Below are positions 43,493 to 52,867 of a DNA stretch of 64,000 nucleotides, piece after piece (position 1 is the first letter of the stretch; each line of letters begins with the position of its first letter). The translations under genes and the position numbers were made by a program. Origin of the DNA: Streptomyces misionensis (GTDB lineage: Bacteria > Actinomycetota > Actinomycetes > Streptomycetales > Streptomycetaceae). A model generated the notes under the pieces. The model searched no databases. It had not been told where the DNA came from and saw only the letters and a program-made list of their open reading frames with translations. Location: contig NZ_FNTD01000004.1 in the NCBI RefSeq assembly GCF_900104815.1, positions 5,889,001-5,953,000 on the forward strand, read 5' to 3'.

Positions 43493-44821
43493 ATGCAGGC
43501 AGAACCGACCACGTCTCTGGTGGGCGAGGAGTACGAGGTCGAGATCGGCCCCGTCGCCCACGGCGGCCACTGCATCGCCCGCACCGCGCAGGGCCAGGTC
43601 CTCTTCGTGCGGCACGCGCTGCCCGGTGAGCGGGTGGTGGCGCGCGTGACCGAGGGCGAGGAAGGCGCCCGCTTCCTGCGCGCGGACGCCGTACGCGTCC
43701 TGGAGGCGTCCAAGGACCGCATCGAGGCTCCGTGCCCCTACGCGGGCCCCGGCCGTTGCGGCGGCTGCGACTGGCAGCACGCCAAGCCGGGCGCCCAGCG
43801 CCGCCTCAAGGCGGACGTGATCGCCGAGCAGCTCCAGCGGCTCGCGGGCCTCACCCCGGAGGAGGCGGGCTGGGACGGCACGGTCGTCCCGGCCGAGGGC
43901 GACAAGCTGCCGGCCGGCGAGGTGCCGCAGTGGCGCACCCGGGTGCAGTACGCCGTCGACGCCGAGGGCCACGCGGGTCTGCGCCGCCACCGCTCGCACG
44001 AGGTCGAGCGCATCGACCACTGCATGATCGCGGCGGCCGGCGTCTCCGAGCTGGGCATCGAGAAGCACGACTGGACCGGCATGGAGTCGGTCGAGGCGAT
44101 CGCGGCGACGGGCTCCCAGGACCGCCAGGTCATCCTGACCCCGCGGCCGGGCGCCCGCCTCCCGCTGGTCGAGCTGGACAAGCCGGTCTCGGTCCTGCGG
44201 GTCGACGAGAAGTCCGGCGGCGTACACCGCGTGCACGGCCGCCCCTTCGTCCGCGAGCGGGCCGACGGCCGAACCCACCGGGTCGGCGCCGGCGGCTTCT
44301 GGCAGGTCCACCCGAAGGCGGCGGACACCCTGGTCACCGCGGTGATGCAGGGCTTGCTCCCGCGCAAGGGCGAGATGGCCCTCGACCTCTACTGCGGCGT
44401 CGGCCTGTTCGCCGGCGCCCTCGCCGACCGCCTCGGCGACAAGGGCGCGGTCCTCGGCATCGAGTCCGGCAAGCGGGCGGTGGAGGACGCGCGGCACAAC
44501 CTGGCCGACTTCCCCCGGGTCCGGATCGAACAGGGCAAGGTCGAATCCGTCCTGCCGCGCACCGGCATCACCGAGGTCGACCTCATCGTCCTCGACCCGC
44601 CCCGCGCGGGCGCCGGCCGCGCGACGGTCGCCCACCTCACCTCCCTGCGCGCCCGCCGCATCGCCTACGTGGCGTGCGACCCCGCGGCGCTGGCCCGGGA
44701 CCTGGGCTACTTCCGTGACGGCGGGTACAGGGTGCGGACGCTGCGGGCGTTCGATCTGTTTCCGATGACGCATCATGTGGAGTGTGTGGCGATTCTGGAA
44801 CCGGCCGGGAAGGGCTCCTGA
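43493..44821 (+). CDS. TrmA/RlmD-family 5-methyluridine RNA methyltransferase
   Basis: 442 residues. An N-terminal TRAM domain (~5-70) is followed by iron-sulfur cysteines C81, C89, C92 (CPYAGPGRCGGC) with a fourth in RIDHCMIA. The SAM-binding motif is DLYCGVGLFAGALA, and the nucleophile is Cys in YVACDPAALARDLGYF. Proteins of this layout methylate U54 of tRNA or U747/U1939 of 23S rRNA; the target here is not decidable. ATG at 43493. It is the last core gene before the CRISPR island. Confidence 0.9.
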   Translation: MQAEPTTSLVGEEYEVEIGPVAHGGHCIARTAQGQVLFVRHALPGERVVARVTEGEEGARFLRADAVRVLEASKDRIEAPCPYAGPGRCGGCDWQHAKPGAQRRLKADVIAEQLQRLAGLTPEEAGWDGTVVPAEGDKLPAGEVPQWRTRVQYAVDAEGHAGLRRHRSHEVERIDHCMIAAAGVSELGIEKHDWTGMESVEAIAATGSQDRQVILTPRPGARLPLVELDKPVSVLRVDEKSGGVHRVHGRPFVRERADGRTHRVGAGGFWQVHPKAADTLVTAVMQGLLPRKGEMALDLYCGVGLFAGALADRLGDKGAVLGIESGKRAVEDARHNLADFPRVRIEQGKVESVLPRTGITEVDLIVLDPPRAGAGRATVAHLTSLRARRIAYVACDPAALARDLGYFRDGGYRVRTLRAFDLFPMTHHVECVAILEPAGKGS

Positions 44822-45362
44822 CCTGCGGTTTTGCGTGTGCGCATTATGTGCGGTGTGGGCGTTACGGGCGATATCTTGACGCTGAAATGACGCTCGTGAC
44901 GCTCATTTGACGCTCGTTCTGATGGGATGTCAGGTGCCTTGTCGGGCAGGTCAAACCGTGTCAGGGTGGTGAGCGTGGCTGGTGCGACGAGGGCAGGCGA
45001 TGCTGGGTGCGGACCGACTGATTCCCGCTGGGTAGATGTCCCGGAAGAGACCAGTAAACGCGGTGACCGTCGCGATGAGTGGCTGATGGTGGCTGACCTG
45101 CGCGAATGATCTTTCAGCTGCTTCACGTTCGTGCCGGCTGATGGGGCCGGAAGTCCCAGAAAAGTCCCAGAGGGCTCCGACCGCGACGGGCGCCCCTTCC
45201 TCCTTGTACGCCACTGCGAGCTCTAGGTAGGCCCTGTTGCCGACGAGGGCGCGACAATCTGAAATCGGGCGACTGACGCTCGGTGGATGCCGTGCGAGAT
45301 CGTAGGTTCCTGATAAGCGGTGGCGACCATTCGTCGTGGGCGTGGCCAGTTGACCGCAACGG
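44822..45362. other. Gene-poor boundary between core and CRISPR island
   Basis: 541 bp without a credible gene. TGACGCT occurs four times in direct orientation at 44877, 44888, 44897 and 44908 (spacings 11, 9, 11), and once more at 45271. AGTCCCAGA is repeated in tandem near 45,150-45,165. GC is lower than in the flanks. Frames on the minus strand (44951-45403, 45123-45431) have no recognisable domains and run into the decayed end of array 1. Possibly remnant of an integration event. Confidence 0.5.
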
Positions 45363-47894
45363 CGGTTCATGTTCGCCTGCAAAAGGTGGGCACCGACGAC
45401 CATCCTGGCAAGCCCGGTGCCGCCGGTTCACCTCCGCCTGCGCGCGGCGGTCTTCTCCGTCGAGGGGCCGATGCCGGGAGGAAGCGGTTCACCTCCGCCT
45501 GCGCGGAGTGGACCACCGCACAGGGCGCCCTCATTCACCGGGGTACGGTTCACCTCCACCTGCGCGGAGCGGACGACGAATACGCGGCACGGACTGTGCT
45601 GGAGGACGGTTCACCTCCGCCTGCGCGGAGCGGACAGTCCGACGCCCGCGGGCCATGCGCCGGACGACGGTTCACCTCCGCCTGCGCGGAGCGGACGAAT
45701 CGGCGAGCTGTTCTGGGGCCTGCTGCACCGGTTCACCTCCGCCTGCGCGGAGCGGACTCCAAGGCCCAGCACGACATGACCCAGCAAGACGGTTCACCTC
45801 CGCCTGCGCGGAGCGGACCACTCGCCGGGCATGAGCCGGTGGCCGGCGGCCGGTTCACCTCCGCCTGCGCGGAGCGGGCGTGCTGATGGCGAAGGCGAAG
45901 GTAGCCGACGTCGGTTCACCTCCGCCTGCGCGGAGCGGGCGCCATCGAGCGAGGCCGGCAGTCGAACGGCACCGGTTCACCTCCGCCTGCGCGGAGCGGG
46001 CGGACGGCCGAGCTGCTACGCCTGCGGCAGCTCCGGTTCACCTCCGCCTGCGCGGAGCGGGCCCTTTGGCCAGAACCGGCCAAGGTAGGGGGCCCGGTTC
46101 ACCTCCGCCTGCGCGGAGCGGGCCCCGCCTCCCTCGCGCCGTCCTCCCACAGCCACGGTTCACCTCCGCCTGCGCGGAGCGGGCGGCAGCGGCGCGTTCA
46201 ACCAGCGCATGAGCACCGGTTCACCTCCGCCTGCGCGGAGCGGGCTCCGCGTGACCGTCCTCCAGGCGCTCCTGCCACGGTTCACCTCCGCCTGCGCGGA
46301 GCGGGCTGCCCCTCCGCCAGGGCCGCCCACGCCTCGGGCGGTTCACCTCCGCCTGCGCGGAGCGGGCCTGTCCGGGCTGAGGTACCGGCAGGCGAACCGC
46401 GGTTCACCTCCGCCTGCGCGGAGCGGGCCAGCTCCCAGTCCGCGCAACCTGCGCGGTCGTCGGTTCACCTCCGCCTGCGCGGAGCGGGCCTCCACAGCGA
46501 CCCGCGCGACCCGCCGCCCTGCGGTTCACCTCCGCCTGCGCGGAGCGGGCGACGACACCCCGCTCGCGCGGGCGGCCGGCCCCGGTTCACCTCCGCCTGC
46601 GCGGAGCGGGCATCTGCGTGTGGAGCGCAAAGCGACCAGGCTGCGGTTCACCTCCGCCTGCGCGGAGCGGGCAACTGGATCGGCCACGTCGCCATCCAGC
46701 AGACCGGTTCACCTCCGCCTGCGCGGAGCGGGCGGCGCCGTGACCTGCCTGCCCCTTGGAGGCGTCGGTTCACCTCCGCCTGCGCGGAGCGGGCCCCGGC
46801 ACCGGGCTCGTCCATCACTGCGACGGCGGTTAACCTCCGCCTGCGCGGAGCGGGCGGAAGTTCGACGGGGAGGAAGACGCCCCATGACGGTTCACCTCCG
46901 CCTGCGCGGAGCGGGCCTGGGCGAGCCGGTTGGTGTTGTCGGCTGGCGCGGTTCACCTCCGCCTGCGCGGAGCGGGCAGGGTCTGAAGCTGCGCGGCGAA
47001 CGTGGCGGCCGGTTCACCTCCGCCTGCGCGGAGCGGGCACAGCCCCTCAACTCGGCGAAGAGTCGGGGTACGGTTCACCTCCGCCTGCGCGGAGCGGGCT
47101 GCGCCATCTTCAACGCGCCGACCCCGAGCGCCGGTTCACCTCTGCCTGCGCGGAGCGGGCGATCCAGGGTCGCCACGTCAGTTCACCCGGACCGGTTCAC
47201 CTCCGCCTGCGCGGAGCGGGCCAGCCCGGCGTCTACCCCACCAGCGGCCTGGACGGTTCACCTCCGCCTGCGCGGAGCGGGCGCATTCATGTCGAGCGTG
47301 AAGGCCCGCGACTTCGGTTCACCTCCGCCTGCGCGGAGCGGGCATGCAGGCCGGGCCCTTGGCGTCGTTCCAGAGCGGTTCACCTCCGCCTGCGCGGAGC
47401 GGGCATGCTCCGTCACGCCCCTTTGTTCGTACCGTGCGGTTCACCTCCGCCTGCGCGGAGCGGGCGCGGATCACCGGGGCCGGAGGCCCGAGGCCGGCGG
47501 TTCACCTCCGCCTGCGCGGAGCGGGCGACGTCGACATGGGCGACGCGCAGCCGGTCGACGGTTCACCTCCGCCTGCGCGGAGCGGGCGGCAGGCGGGACC
47601 GGGCTATCTCCCGCCACGCCGGTTCACCTCCGCCTGCGCGGAGCGGGCGACCGCGATGGCCTTGCCGCCGGCCGCGGTGATCTGGTTCACCTCCGCCTGC
47701 GCGGAGCGGGCGCTGGGAACGACCCGCGCTGGGACTTCTTCGCCGGTTCACCTCCGCCTGCGCGGAGCGGGCGTCTCGAAGGCGGTACGCGCGGCGCTGA
47801 GGACTGGTTCACCTCCGCCTGCGCGGAGCGGGCGCATCAGCACCCAGTCCCACAACTCCAGCGGGCGGTTCACCTCCGCCTGCGCGGAGCGGGC
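45363..47894 (-). CRISPR. Type I-E CRISPR array 1 (about 42 repeats, 41 spacers)
   Basis: 29-bp repeats at a 61-bp period (32-nt spacers; one 34-nt spacer at 47649-47682). In crRNA orientation the repeat reads GCCCGCTCCGCG, then CAGGCGGAGGTGAACCG. It folds into a 6-bp CTCCGC/GCGGAG stem with 8-nt handle GTGAACCG. The 34 leader-proximal repeats (45851-47894) begin GCCC; the seven distal ones (45424-45818) begin GTCC. The two most distal are decayed (45424 and especially 45363) but remain in phase. The leader end faces cas2, 18 bp away; transcription runs leftward, away from cas, so it may be co-transcribed with the cas operon. Confidence 0.98.
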
Positions 47895-47912
47895 CCTTCG
47901 TGGCCTGCGGTT

Positions 47913-48230
47913 CTATAGGGGCTTTGCGATTTCTTGGCTTGTGGGGAGGCGTTGGAAGGCGATGAGGGTGAGGCCGTCGAAGTCGAGGGGGTCGCGGCGT
48001 TGGGGGCCGGCTGTATGGAGGGTGAAGCCTTGTTCGTTGGTTGCGGGGTAGGCCAGGACAGCGCTCCCTTCGGTGAGGCAGGCGGTGAGGTTGTTCCAGA
48101 GTTCGGTGCGGACGCGGGCTGAGATGGTGCCGATGTAGAGGGTAGGTGTGACTTCGAGGAGCCAGCGGGTGAGGGCGCCGCGCAGGTGGTCGGGGACGGC
48201 GGTGGCGGAGATGACGGTCATGGCGGGCAC
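47913..48230 (-). CDS. cas2: CRISPR-associated endoribonuclease-fold protein Cas2e
   Basis: 105 residues. TVISATAVPDHLRGALTRWL and VTPTLYIGTISARVRTELWN match the Cas2e (CasF-type) family that bridges two Cas1 dimers in the integrase. Start uncertain: GTG at 48230 has AGGAG 11 bases upstream; ATG at 48221 (MTVISATAV) is closer to the usual N-terminus. TAG at 47913 lies only 18 bp from the first repeat of array 1, so any leader signal must overlap the end of this gene. Confidence 0.93.
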   Translation of the reverse strand: MPAMTVISATAVPDHLRGALTRWLLEVTPTLYIGTISARVRTELWNNLTACLTEGSAVLAYPATNEQGFTLHTAGPQRRDPLDFDGLTLIAFQRLPTSQEIAKPL

Positions 48231-48254
48231 AGGCCGGGATGCTCCTGTCGTGGG

Positions 48255-49244
48255 TCAGGCGTGGTTGGTGCCGCCGGGGAGAGGGCCGGTGACGGGGTCC
48301 CAGAGGTCGACGAGTTGTTCGTCGGGCGTTTCGTCGGGGTCGGGTTGGGGGCTGTCGGGGGCGAGGAGGGTCTGGAGGTCGCGGACGATGCGTGGCATGA
48401 GGCGGAAGAGGCGCAGGCCGTCGCGGAAGGAGCGGCGGGCTTCTGCTTCGGGCCGGTCTGAGGTGTTCAGGGAGAACGCAAGGGGGATGGTGAGTTCGGC
48501 CTTGTAGAGGTCGGCGATGTCGTAGACGAAGGCTTGCTGGTTGCCGCTGTGGACGAATCCGAGGGCGGGGGAGCAGCCGAGGGCGACGATGGCGGCGTGG
48601 ACGATTCCGTACAGGCAGGTGTTGGCGGCGGACAGGGCGAGGTTGACGGGGTCCTGGGTGTCCCAGGAGTCGGGGTCGTAGGAGCGGCGGAAGCGTTGGA
48701 TGCGGTGCTGTCTGGCGAGGAGTTTGTAGAGGGCTTTGACGCGTTGTCCTTCGAGTCCGCGCAGTTGCTGGAGGGTCGCTCCTGGTGGGGCCTGGCCGGG
48801 GCCGAAGCGGTGCTCGTACATGGCGGTGGCGATGGCGAGGCGGCGGGTGTCGTCGGCCCAGGCGCGGGCCTGGTGTTCGAGCCAGGTGGTGGTGAGGGTG
48901 CCGGGGACGGTGGCGGCGTAGCAGCGTACGCCGCCCATGCCGGTGATCAGGACGGTGGTGCCGTGGCGGGCGAAGGTGGCCAGGGCGGGTGCGGTGATGG
49001 AGGTACCGGGGCCGAGCAGGACGCAGGCGAGGGAGGCGGTGGGGAGGTAGACGGTCTCGGTGCCACGGCGTTGGGTGGTGATCTCCGCGCATACGCCGGT
49101 GTCGTCCTGGTGGACGCGGACGATGTCGAGGTAGAGGAAGGAGAGGCTGTCGACGACGCGGGGCAGCATGGCGACGGTGGGTGCGGCAAGACGGCGACGG
49201 CCCCCGCCGTTGGGGCCGGGAGCCGTCGCGGGGACGCTGGTCAT
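48255..49244 (-). CDS. cas1: CRISPR integrase Cas1e
   Basis: 329 residues. With Cas2 it inserts prespacers at the leader end of the arrays. Catalytic metal residues: E165 (LRGLEGQRVKALY), H232 (LGFVHSGNQQAFVYD) and D242/D245 (YDIADLYK). Length is slightly above E. coli Cas1 because of a ~25-residue Pro/Gly-rich N-terminus and an Asp/Pro-rich tail. ATG at 49244 overlaps the cas6e stop (ATGA). The frame is open upstream across cas6e, a chance frame. Confidence 0.97.
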   Translation of the reverse strand: MTSVPATAPGPNGGGRRRLAAPTVAMLPRVVDSLSFLYLDIVRVHQDDTGVCAEITTQRRGTETVYLPTASLACVLLGPGTSITAPALATFARHGTTVLITGMGGVRCYAATVPGTLTTTWLEHQARAWADDTRRLAIATAMYEHRFGPGQAPPGATLQQLRGLEGQRVKALYKLLARQHRIQRFRRSYDPDSWDTQDPVNLALSAANTCLYGIVHAAIVALGCSPALGFVHSGNQQAFVYDIADLYKAELTIPLAFSLNTSDRPEAEARRSFRDGLRLFRLMPRIVRDLQTLLAPDSPQPDPDETPDEQLVDLWDPVTGPLPGGTNHA

Positions 49245-49933
49245 GCGGGATCCGGGGCGGGGGCGATGCTGAGGAGTCCGCAGCCGTATGCCTTGCCGCG
49301 TCCGATGCCGCTGAGGATGGCGGTGCGCAGCAGGTCGGGGTCGGTGACGGTGGCGGTGCCGTCGAAGCGCACGCGGTGGTGGTGGATGCGGTTGCTGTGC
49401 TTGGCGCGGTCGGCGCGGGTGGTGTCGGCGGGGTACTGGCGGTCGCGGGCTGCGTCGACGGGCTGGGAGCGCAGGGTGAGGGTTTTCAGTCCTGCTTGGT
49501 CGGCCTGGCGGTGCCACCATTCGTCTGCGGCGGTGCCGTTGAGGGGGACGACGGCGGGGAGCTTGTAGTGGGCGCGGGTGGTGGCGCCGGGCTTGCGGAC
49601 GGGGGAGGCGGTGCAGCGGTAGTGCAGGGTGCGGCCGGGCTTTAGGGCGTCGAGGAGGGCGTCGAGGGGTCGGGTGGTGAGGGTGGCGTACTGGGCGGGG
49701 AGGCGGGCGGGGTCGGGGGGCTGGTTGGACTGCAGCAGGAGGTGGCTGCCGCGGGGGGTGTCCTCGACGCGGAACAGGACACCGAAGTGGGCACGGGCCT
49801 GTTCGGGGATGCCGTCGGGGAACAGGGACATCACGCGGCGGTGGAGGGAGGCGTGGGAGGTGCCGGCGCCCAGTTCCTGCTGGGCCAGTCGGGAGGAGGG
49901 GTGGGGGATGAGCCGGGTGAGGTAGAGGGTCAC
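49241..49933 (-). CDS. cas6e: crRNA-processing endoribonuclease Cas6e (CasE)
   Basis: 230 residues. It cuts pre-crRNA at the 3' base of the repeat hairpin and remains in Cascade. The N-terminal ferredoxin fold begins TLYLTRLIPHP; the candidate general-base histidines are H27 and H31 (GTSHASLHRRVMSLFP). The C-terminal glycine-rich loop GIGRGKAYGCGLLSI is the family signature. GTG at 49933 overlaps the cas5e stop by three bases; the longer frame to 50032 would start inside cas5e. Confidence 0.95.
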   Translation of the reverse strand: MTLYLTRLIPHPSSRLAQQELGAGTSHASLHRRVMSLFPDGIPEQARAHFGVLFRVEDTPRGSHLLLQSNQPPDPARLPAQYATLTTRPLDALLDALKPGRTLHYRCTASPVRKPGATTRAHYKLPAVVPLNGTAADEWWHRQADQAGLKTLTLRSQPVDAARDRQYPADTTRADRAKHSNRIHHHRVRFDGTATVTDPDLLRTAILSGIGRGKAYGCGLLSIAPAPDPA

Positions 49934-50805
49934 TGGATGCTTCCTTCCCGGGCGGGGTGGGCGGCGGGTGTGTAGGTGGGAGAGGTGTAGGCGGCGAGTC
50001 GGGTCAGTTGTCGGGTTCCGTAGTCGGCGCATTGGGAGGCGGGCAGGGTGAGTGTGCGCCGGTAGAGCGGGCGGGCCCGGTGGCGGCGGTGTAGGGAGGT
50101 GAAGTCGACGGGGGCGTCCAGGATGGTGGAGTGCTCCTGCGTGCCGTCGTCGGGTGTGCTGCGGCCGAGGGGGGCGGGCAGTCCGGTCAGGGGCTGGTCG
50201 GACAGGAACAGCACCGAGACCGTGGCGCCTTTGCCGTCATCAGGGCCGGTCACGGCGTGGCGCGCGTGTACGGCGAGGGGGAGGTGGACGAGGTCGTGGA
50301 GGACGTCGGTGCTGCGGCCCAGGAGGAGCGGGCCCGCTGGGGGACAGGAGCGGCGGCCCAGGTAGGGGGGCCAGCGCGGGGACAGCAAAGCGTCGCTCCA
50401 GGAGGCGGGGGGGGCGGTGTGGTCGGGCAGGGTGAGGGCCACGGTGAAGGCGGCGTCCTGCAGGTACCAGCGGGTGCTGGTGAGGGTGGAGGTGTCGCTG
50501 TCGCGTCGTTTGCCGTCGGCGGTGACCACGGTCCGCTCGCGGCTCAGGCCGCCTCCCACGGTGTGGAAGTCGCGCAGGTGACTGCCGGGACGGTCGGCGC
50601 GGACCGTGACCGACAGGGCGAGGTCGTCGAGGCGGTGGTGGCGGGAGCGGCCCAGGGCCGAGGCGAGGAGGCCGGTGATGGCGGAGCGGGTGGGGAAAGG
50701 CAGGGTGTCACGGTCGTCGAAGTGGCTGTGCTCGCCCCAGGACTGCAGGGGTGAGGCCAGCCGCAGCAACAGGCCCGGCACGTGCGCCCGGCGGGGGGCG
50801 CTCAT
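49930..50805 (-). CDS. cas5e: Cascade subunit Cas5e (CasD)
   Basis: 291 residues. Caps the 5' handle of crRNA in Cascade. GLLLRLASPLQSWGEHSHFD and LPFPTRSAITGLLASALG are typical Cas5e starts, and RHAVTGPDDGKGATVSV falls in the variable thumb region. ATG at 50805 overlaps the cas7e stop (ATGA). The frame is open through cas7e to 52239, but that part is Arg/His/Pro-rich and not believed. It is somewhat longer than E. coli CasD (~225 residues). Confidence 0.95.
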   Translation of the reverse strand: MSAPRRAHVPGLLLRLASPLQSWGEHSHFDDRDTLPFPTRSAITGLLASALGRSRHHRLDDLALSVTVRADRPGSHLRDFHTVGGGLSRERTVVTADGKRRDSDTSTLTSTRWYLQDAAFTVALTLPDHTAPPASWSDALLSPRWPPYLGRRSCPPAGPLLLGRSTDVLHDLVHLPLAVHARHAVTGPDDGKGATVSVLFLSDQPLTGLPAPLGRSTPDDGTQEHSTILDAPVDFTSLHRRHRARPLYRRTLTLPASQCADYGTRQLTRLAAYTSPTYTPAAHPAREGSIQ

Positions 50806-51995
50806 GCGGCGCTGTCCTGGCCGGCGGTCCGGACGTGGCCGACGGCTTCGGTGATGAGGGCGTCGAGGCTGTCGGCGCGCGGGCCGAGGGCGTCGGGAAG
50901 GTCTTTGAGTTCCGGGCTGGTCCAGCTCCGGTAGAGGAGGTGGCTGGTGCCGAGGAAGGAGCCGGCTGCTGCCGCGTACTGGGCGAGGGCGTCCACCGCA
51001 GGGGCGCCGTGGCCGCCGTGCGCGCCGGGGCGTACGGGTTCCTCGAAGGCGGCGGCGAAGGAGACGGGCCGGTCGCCGCGCACGGCGAAGTGGACGAGGT
51101 GGGGCAGGGTGTGGGGGGCGGTGGAGTTCTTCTTGGCCTGCGGCACGACGAGGGTGAACGCGGTCAGGAAGCTGGTGAGAACCTCGTGGACGTCGGCGGT
51201 GCTGTCGGTCCCGGCGAGGTTGTGGGTGAGTTCTTCGAGGTCGAGGGTGGCGTAGCGGTAGAAGGTCCCTGCGCTGAACTCGGCGTGGCCCATGTGGGCG
51301 CTGCCGGTGGTGTCCTGCCAGGTGGAGGTGAGGTCGTCGACCGCGGTGAAGTAGTCGAGGTCGGCGTCGGCTTCGTGGGTGGTCATGGCGTGAGCCACCT
51401 GGACGGCGCCGTCGACGCCGGCCCGGTCGACCTCGGCGAGCATGCGCCCGAAGAGGTTGATGACGTCGTTGCGGCTGCGCAGGATCGCGTCCACACCGGC
51501 CTTGGGCAAGGCAGAGGCTTTGGCCTCGCCCTTCTTCGTGATGTCCTTGGCGGCTTCCAGTGTCTGGCGGTGTTCCTCGGCGTAGTCGGCGAGTTCGCGC
51601 ACGGCGGCCCGGGGGACGTAGACCATCGCGTTGGTGATCACGTGGTTGGGGATCGCGGTCTTGGTCTTCCCTTCGGTCTTCTCCTCGACCTCGAACTTGC
51701 CGACCGAGGCGGCGATGTGGGCTCCCGCCCGCTCGGCGAGTTCCTGCGGCCAGCCGCGGTCTGCGAGTTCGCGGGTGACGGCTTCGCCGATGCGGCGGGT
51801 ACGCAGCGTGCTGCTCCCGGTGATCCTCTCGAACTCGACGCGCGTTGCCCGCTTCCAGGACTGGCTGGAGACACGGGTGCGCAGCTTTGCGCCATAGAGC
51901 ACGGTCTTGACGGAGTTCGTGTCGTCGCGGTTGAGGTTCGCGAATGGTACGGACTGGATGATGTGGATGTCGAGGAATCGGGCGCGCGCAGTCAT
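50802..51995 (-). CDS. cas7e: Cascade backbone subunit Cas7e (CasC)
   Basis: 397 residues. Six copies normally form the Cascade backbone along the crRNA guide, with a thumb flipping out every sixth base. The N-terminus FLDIHIIQSVPFANLNRDD and KTVLYGAKLRTRVSSQSWKR are strongly Cas7e-like. ATG at 51995, 68 bp after cas11, with GGAGG upstream. Every-sixth-base unpairing by this subunit matters for the guide match described at 54,641. Confidence 0.97.
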   Translation of the reverse strand: MTARARFLDIHIIQSVPFANLNRDDTNSVKTVLYGAKLRTRVSSQSWKRATRVEFERITGSSTLRTRRIGEAVTRELADRGWPQELAERAGAHIAASVGKFEVEEKTEGKTKTAIPNHVITNAMVYVPRAAVRELADYAEEHRQTLEAAKDITKKGEAKASALPKAGVDAILRSRNDVINLFGRMLAEVDRAGVDGAVQVAHAMTTHEADADLDYFTAVDDLTSTWQDTTGSAHMGHAEFSAGTFYRYATLDLEELTHNLAGTDSTADVHEVLTSFLTAFTLVVPQAKKNSTAPHTLPHLVHFAVRGDRPVSFAAAFEEPVRPGAHGGHGAPAVDALAQYAAAAGSFLGTSHLLYRSWTSPELKDLPDALGPRADSLDALITEAVGHVRTAGQDSAA

Positions 51996-52063
51996 GAGAG
52001 GTCCTCCAGGGAAGTGGATGCGGCCGGCCGCCGAGGTTGGCGCGAAGTGGTTTGTGAGGGAGG

Positions 52064-52801
52064 TCAGTTCGGGTCGCCGGTCTCGTCGTCCTCGCTGTCG
52101 TGGCGGCGGGCGGCGGCTTCGATGGCGGAGTTCCGGATGCGGTAGAAGTCCTGGAGCCAGCGCCGGGAGATGGCCTTGGAGTACCGGGGCCAGGCCGCCA
52201 GGTCGGCCAGGAGGACGGCGAAGTCGATGTCGGTGTCACTGGCGCGCAACAGTCGCACGCTGCCGGGCAGATGACGGTGGACTCCCTCCAGACTCTGTCG
52301 GGTCAGGAGGTTCAGGCGGGCTTCGGCCGTGTCCTGACGGACCCCGGTCTGTCCGCCCTGCGCGACGACGGCACGGGCGAAGGAAGCGCCCAGGCTGTCC
52401 CGGCGGGCTCGCGCAGGTGGCTTCCGCCCTTCTGCGGGTTCCGCCTCCTTGCCCGCCGTCGATGATGTCTTCGGCTCGTTGCCGGCGGCCGGCAAGTCCT
52501 GTCCGTCGGGCTCCGGCGTCGTCTCGTCGGCGTCGGTGTCGGGGGTGGTGAAGGAGTGGCGGGGCCGGTCGGCGATCATCGCGGCCACGGCGTAGAAGGC
52601 ACGCTCCTCCGCCTCTCCCCTCTCTTCGGGCAACCACGGGGCGACGATGCGGTGCATGGAGCCGACGTCGTTCAGCCCGCGGCGCAGTCCCTTGCGCAGA
52701 GCGACCCGGACACCGGGATCGGCACCGCACCTGGCGGTGATCTCTTCGACGTATGTGCGGTACAGGGAAAGCCGGGTGACAGGTGGGGCGGTGATGGTCA
52801 T
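52064..52801 (-). CDS. cas11: Cascade small subunit Cas11 (Cse2/CasB)
   Basis: 245 residues. Helical small subunit that stabilises the R-loop in Cascade. GSMHRIVAPWLPEE and SLGASFARAVVAQ are Cse2-like; a Thr/Glu/Pro/Ala-rich linker (~85-135) interrupts the family and makes the protein longer than E. coli CasB (160 residues). ATG at 52801 with GGAGG about 9 bases upstream; 66 bp after cas8e. Confidence 0.93.
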   Translation of the reverse strand: MTITAPPVTRLSLYRTYVEEITARCGADPGVRVALRKGLRRGLNDVGSMHRIVAPWLPEERGEAEERAFYAVAAMIADRPRHSFTTPDTDADETTPEPDGQDLPAAGNEPKTSSTAGKEAEPAEGRKPPARARRDSLGASFARAVVAQGGQTGVRQDTAEARLNLLTRQSLEGVHRHLPGSVRLLRASDTDIDFAVLLADLAAWPRYSKAISRRWLQDFYRIRNSAIEAAARRHDSEDDETGDPN

Positions 52802-52867
52802 CGGGAGTTCCTCCGGGGACGGCCGCTGCGGCTGGGCACGGCCAGCGGTCTGACGGACAGGGGCGGA

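Noticed and set aside
44951..45431. Minus-strand frames of 102-150 codons between trmA-like gene and array 1
   Set aside because: No recognisable motif; they run into decayed CRISPR repeats and differ in codon use from real genes.
46209..47918. 569-codon open frame across CRISPR array 1 (and similar frames in both arrays)
   Set aside because: It is a translation of the 61-bp repeat-spacer period (recurring GSPPPARSG/FTSACAERA). The repeat length keeps frames open; there is no start signal and spacers are non-coding.
47809..49092. 427-codon minus-strand frame across cas2, cas1 and array 1
   Set aside because: Arg/Pro/His-rich shadow of cas1 in another frame; ends in array repeats.
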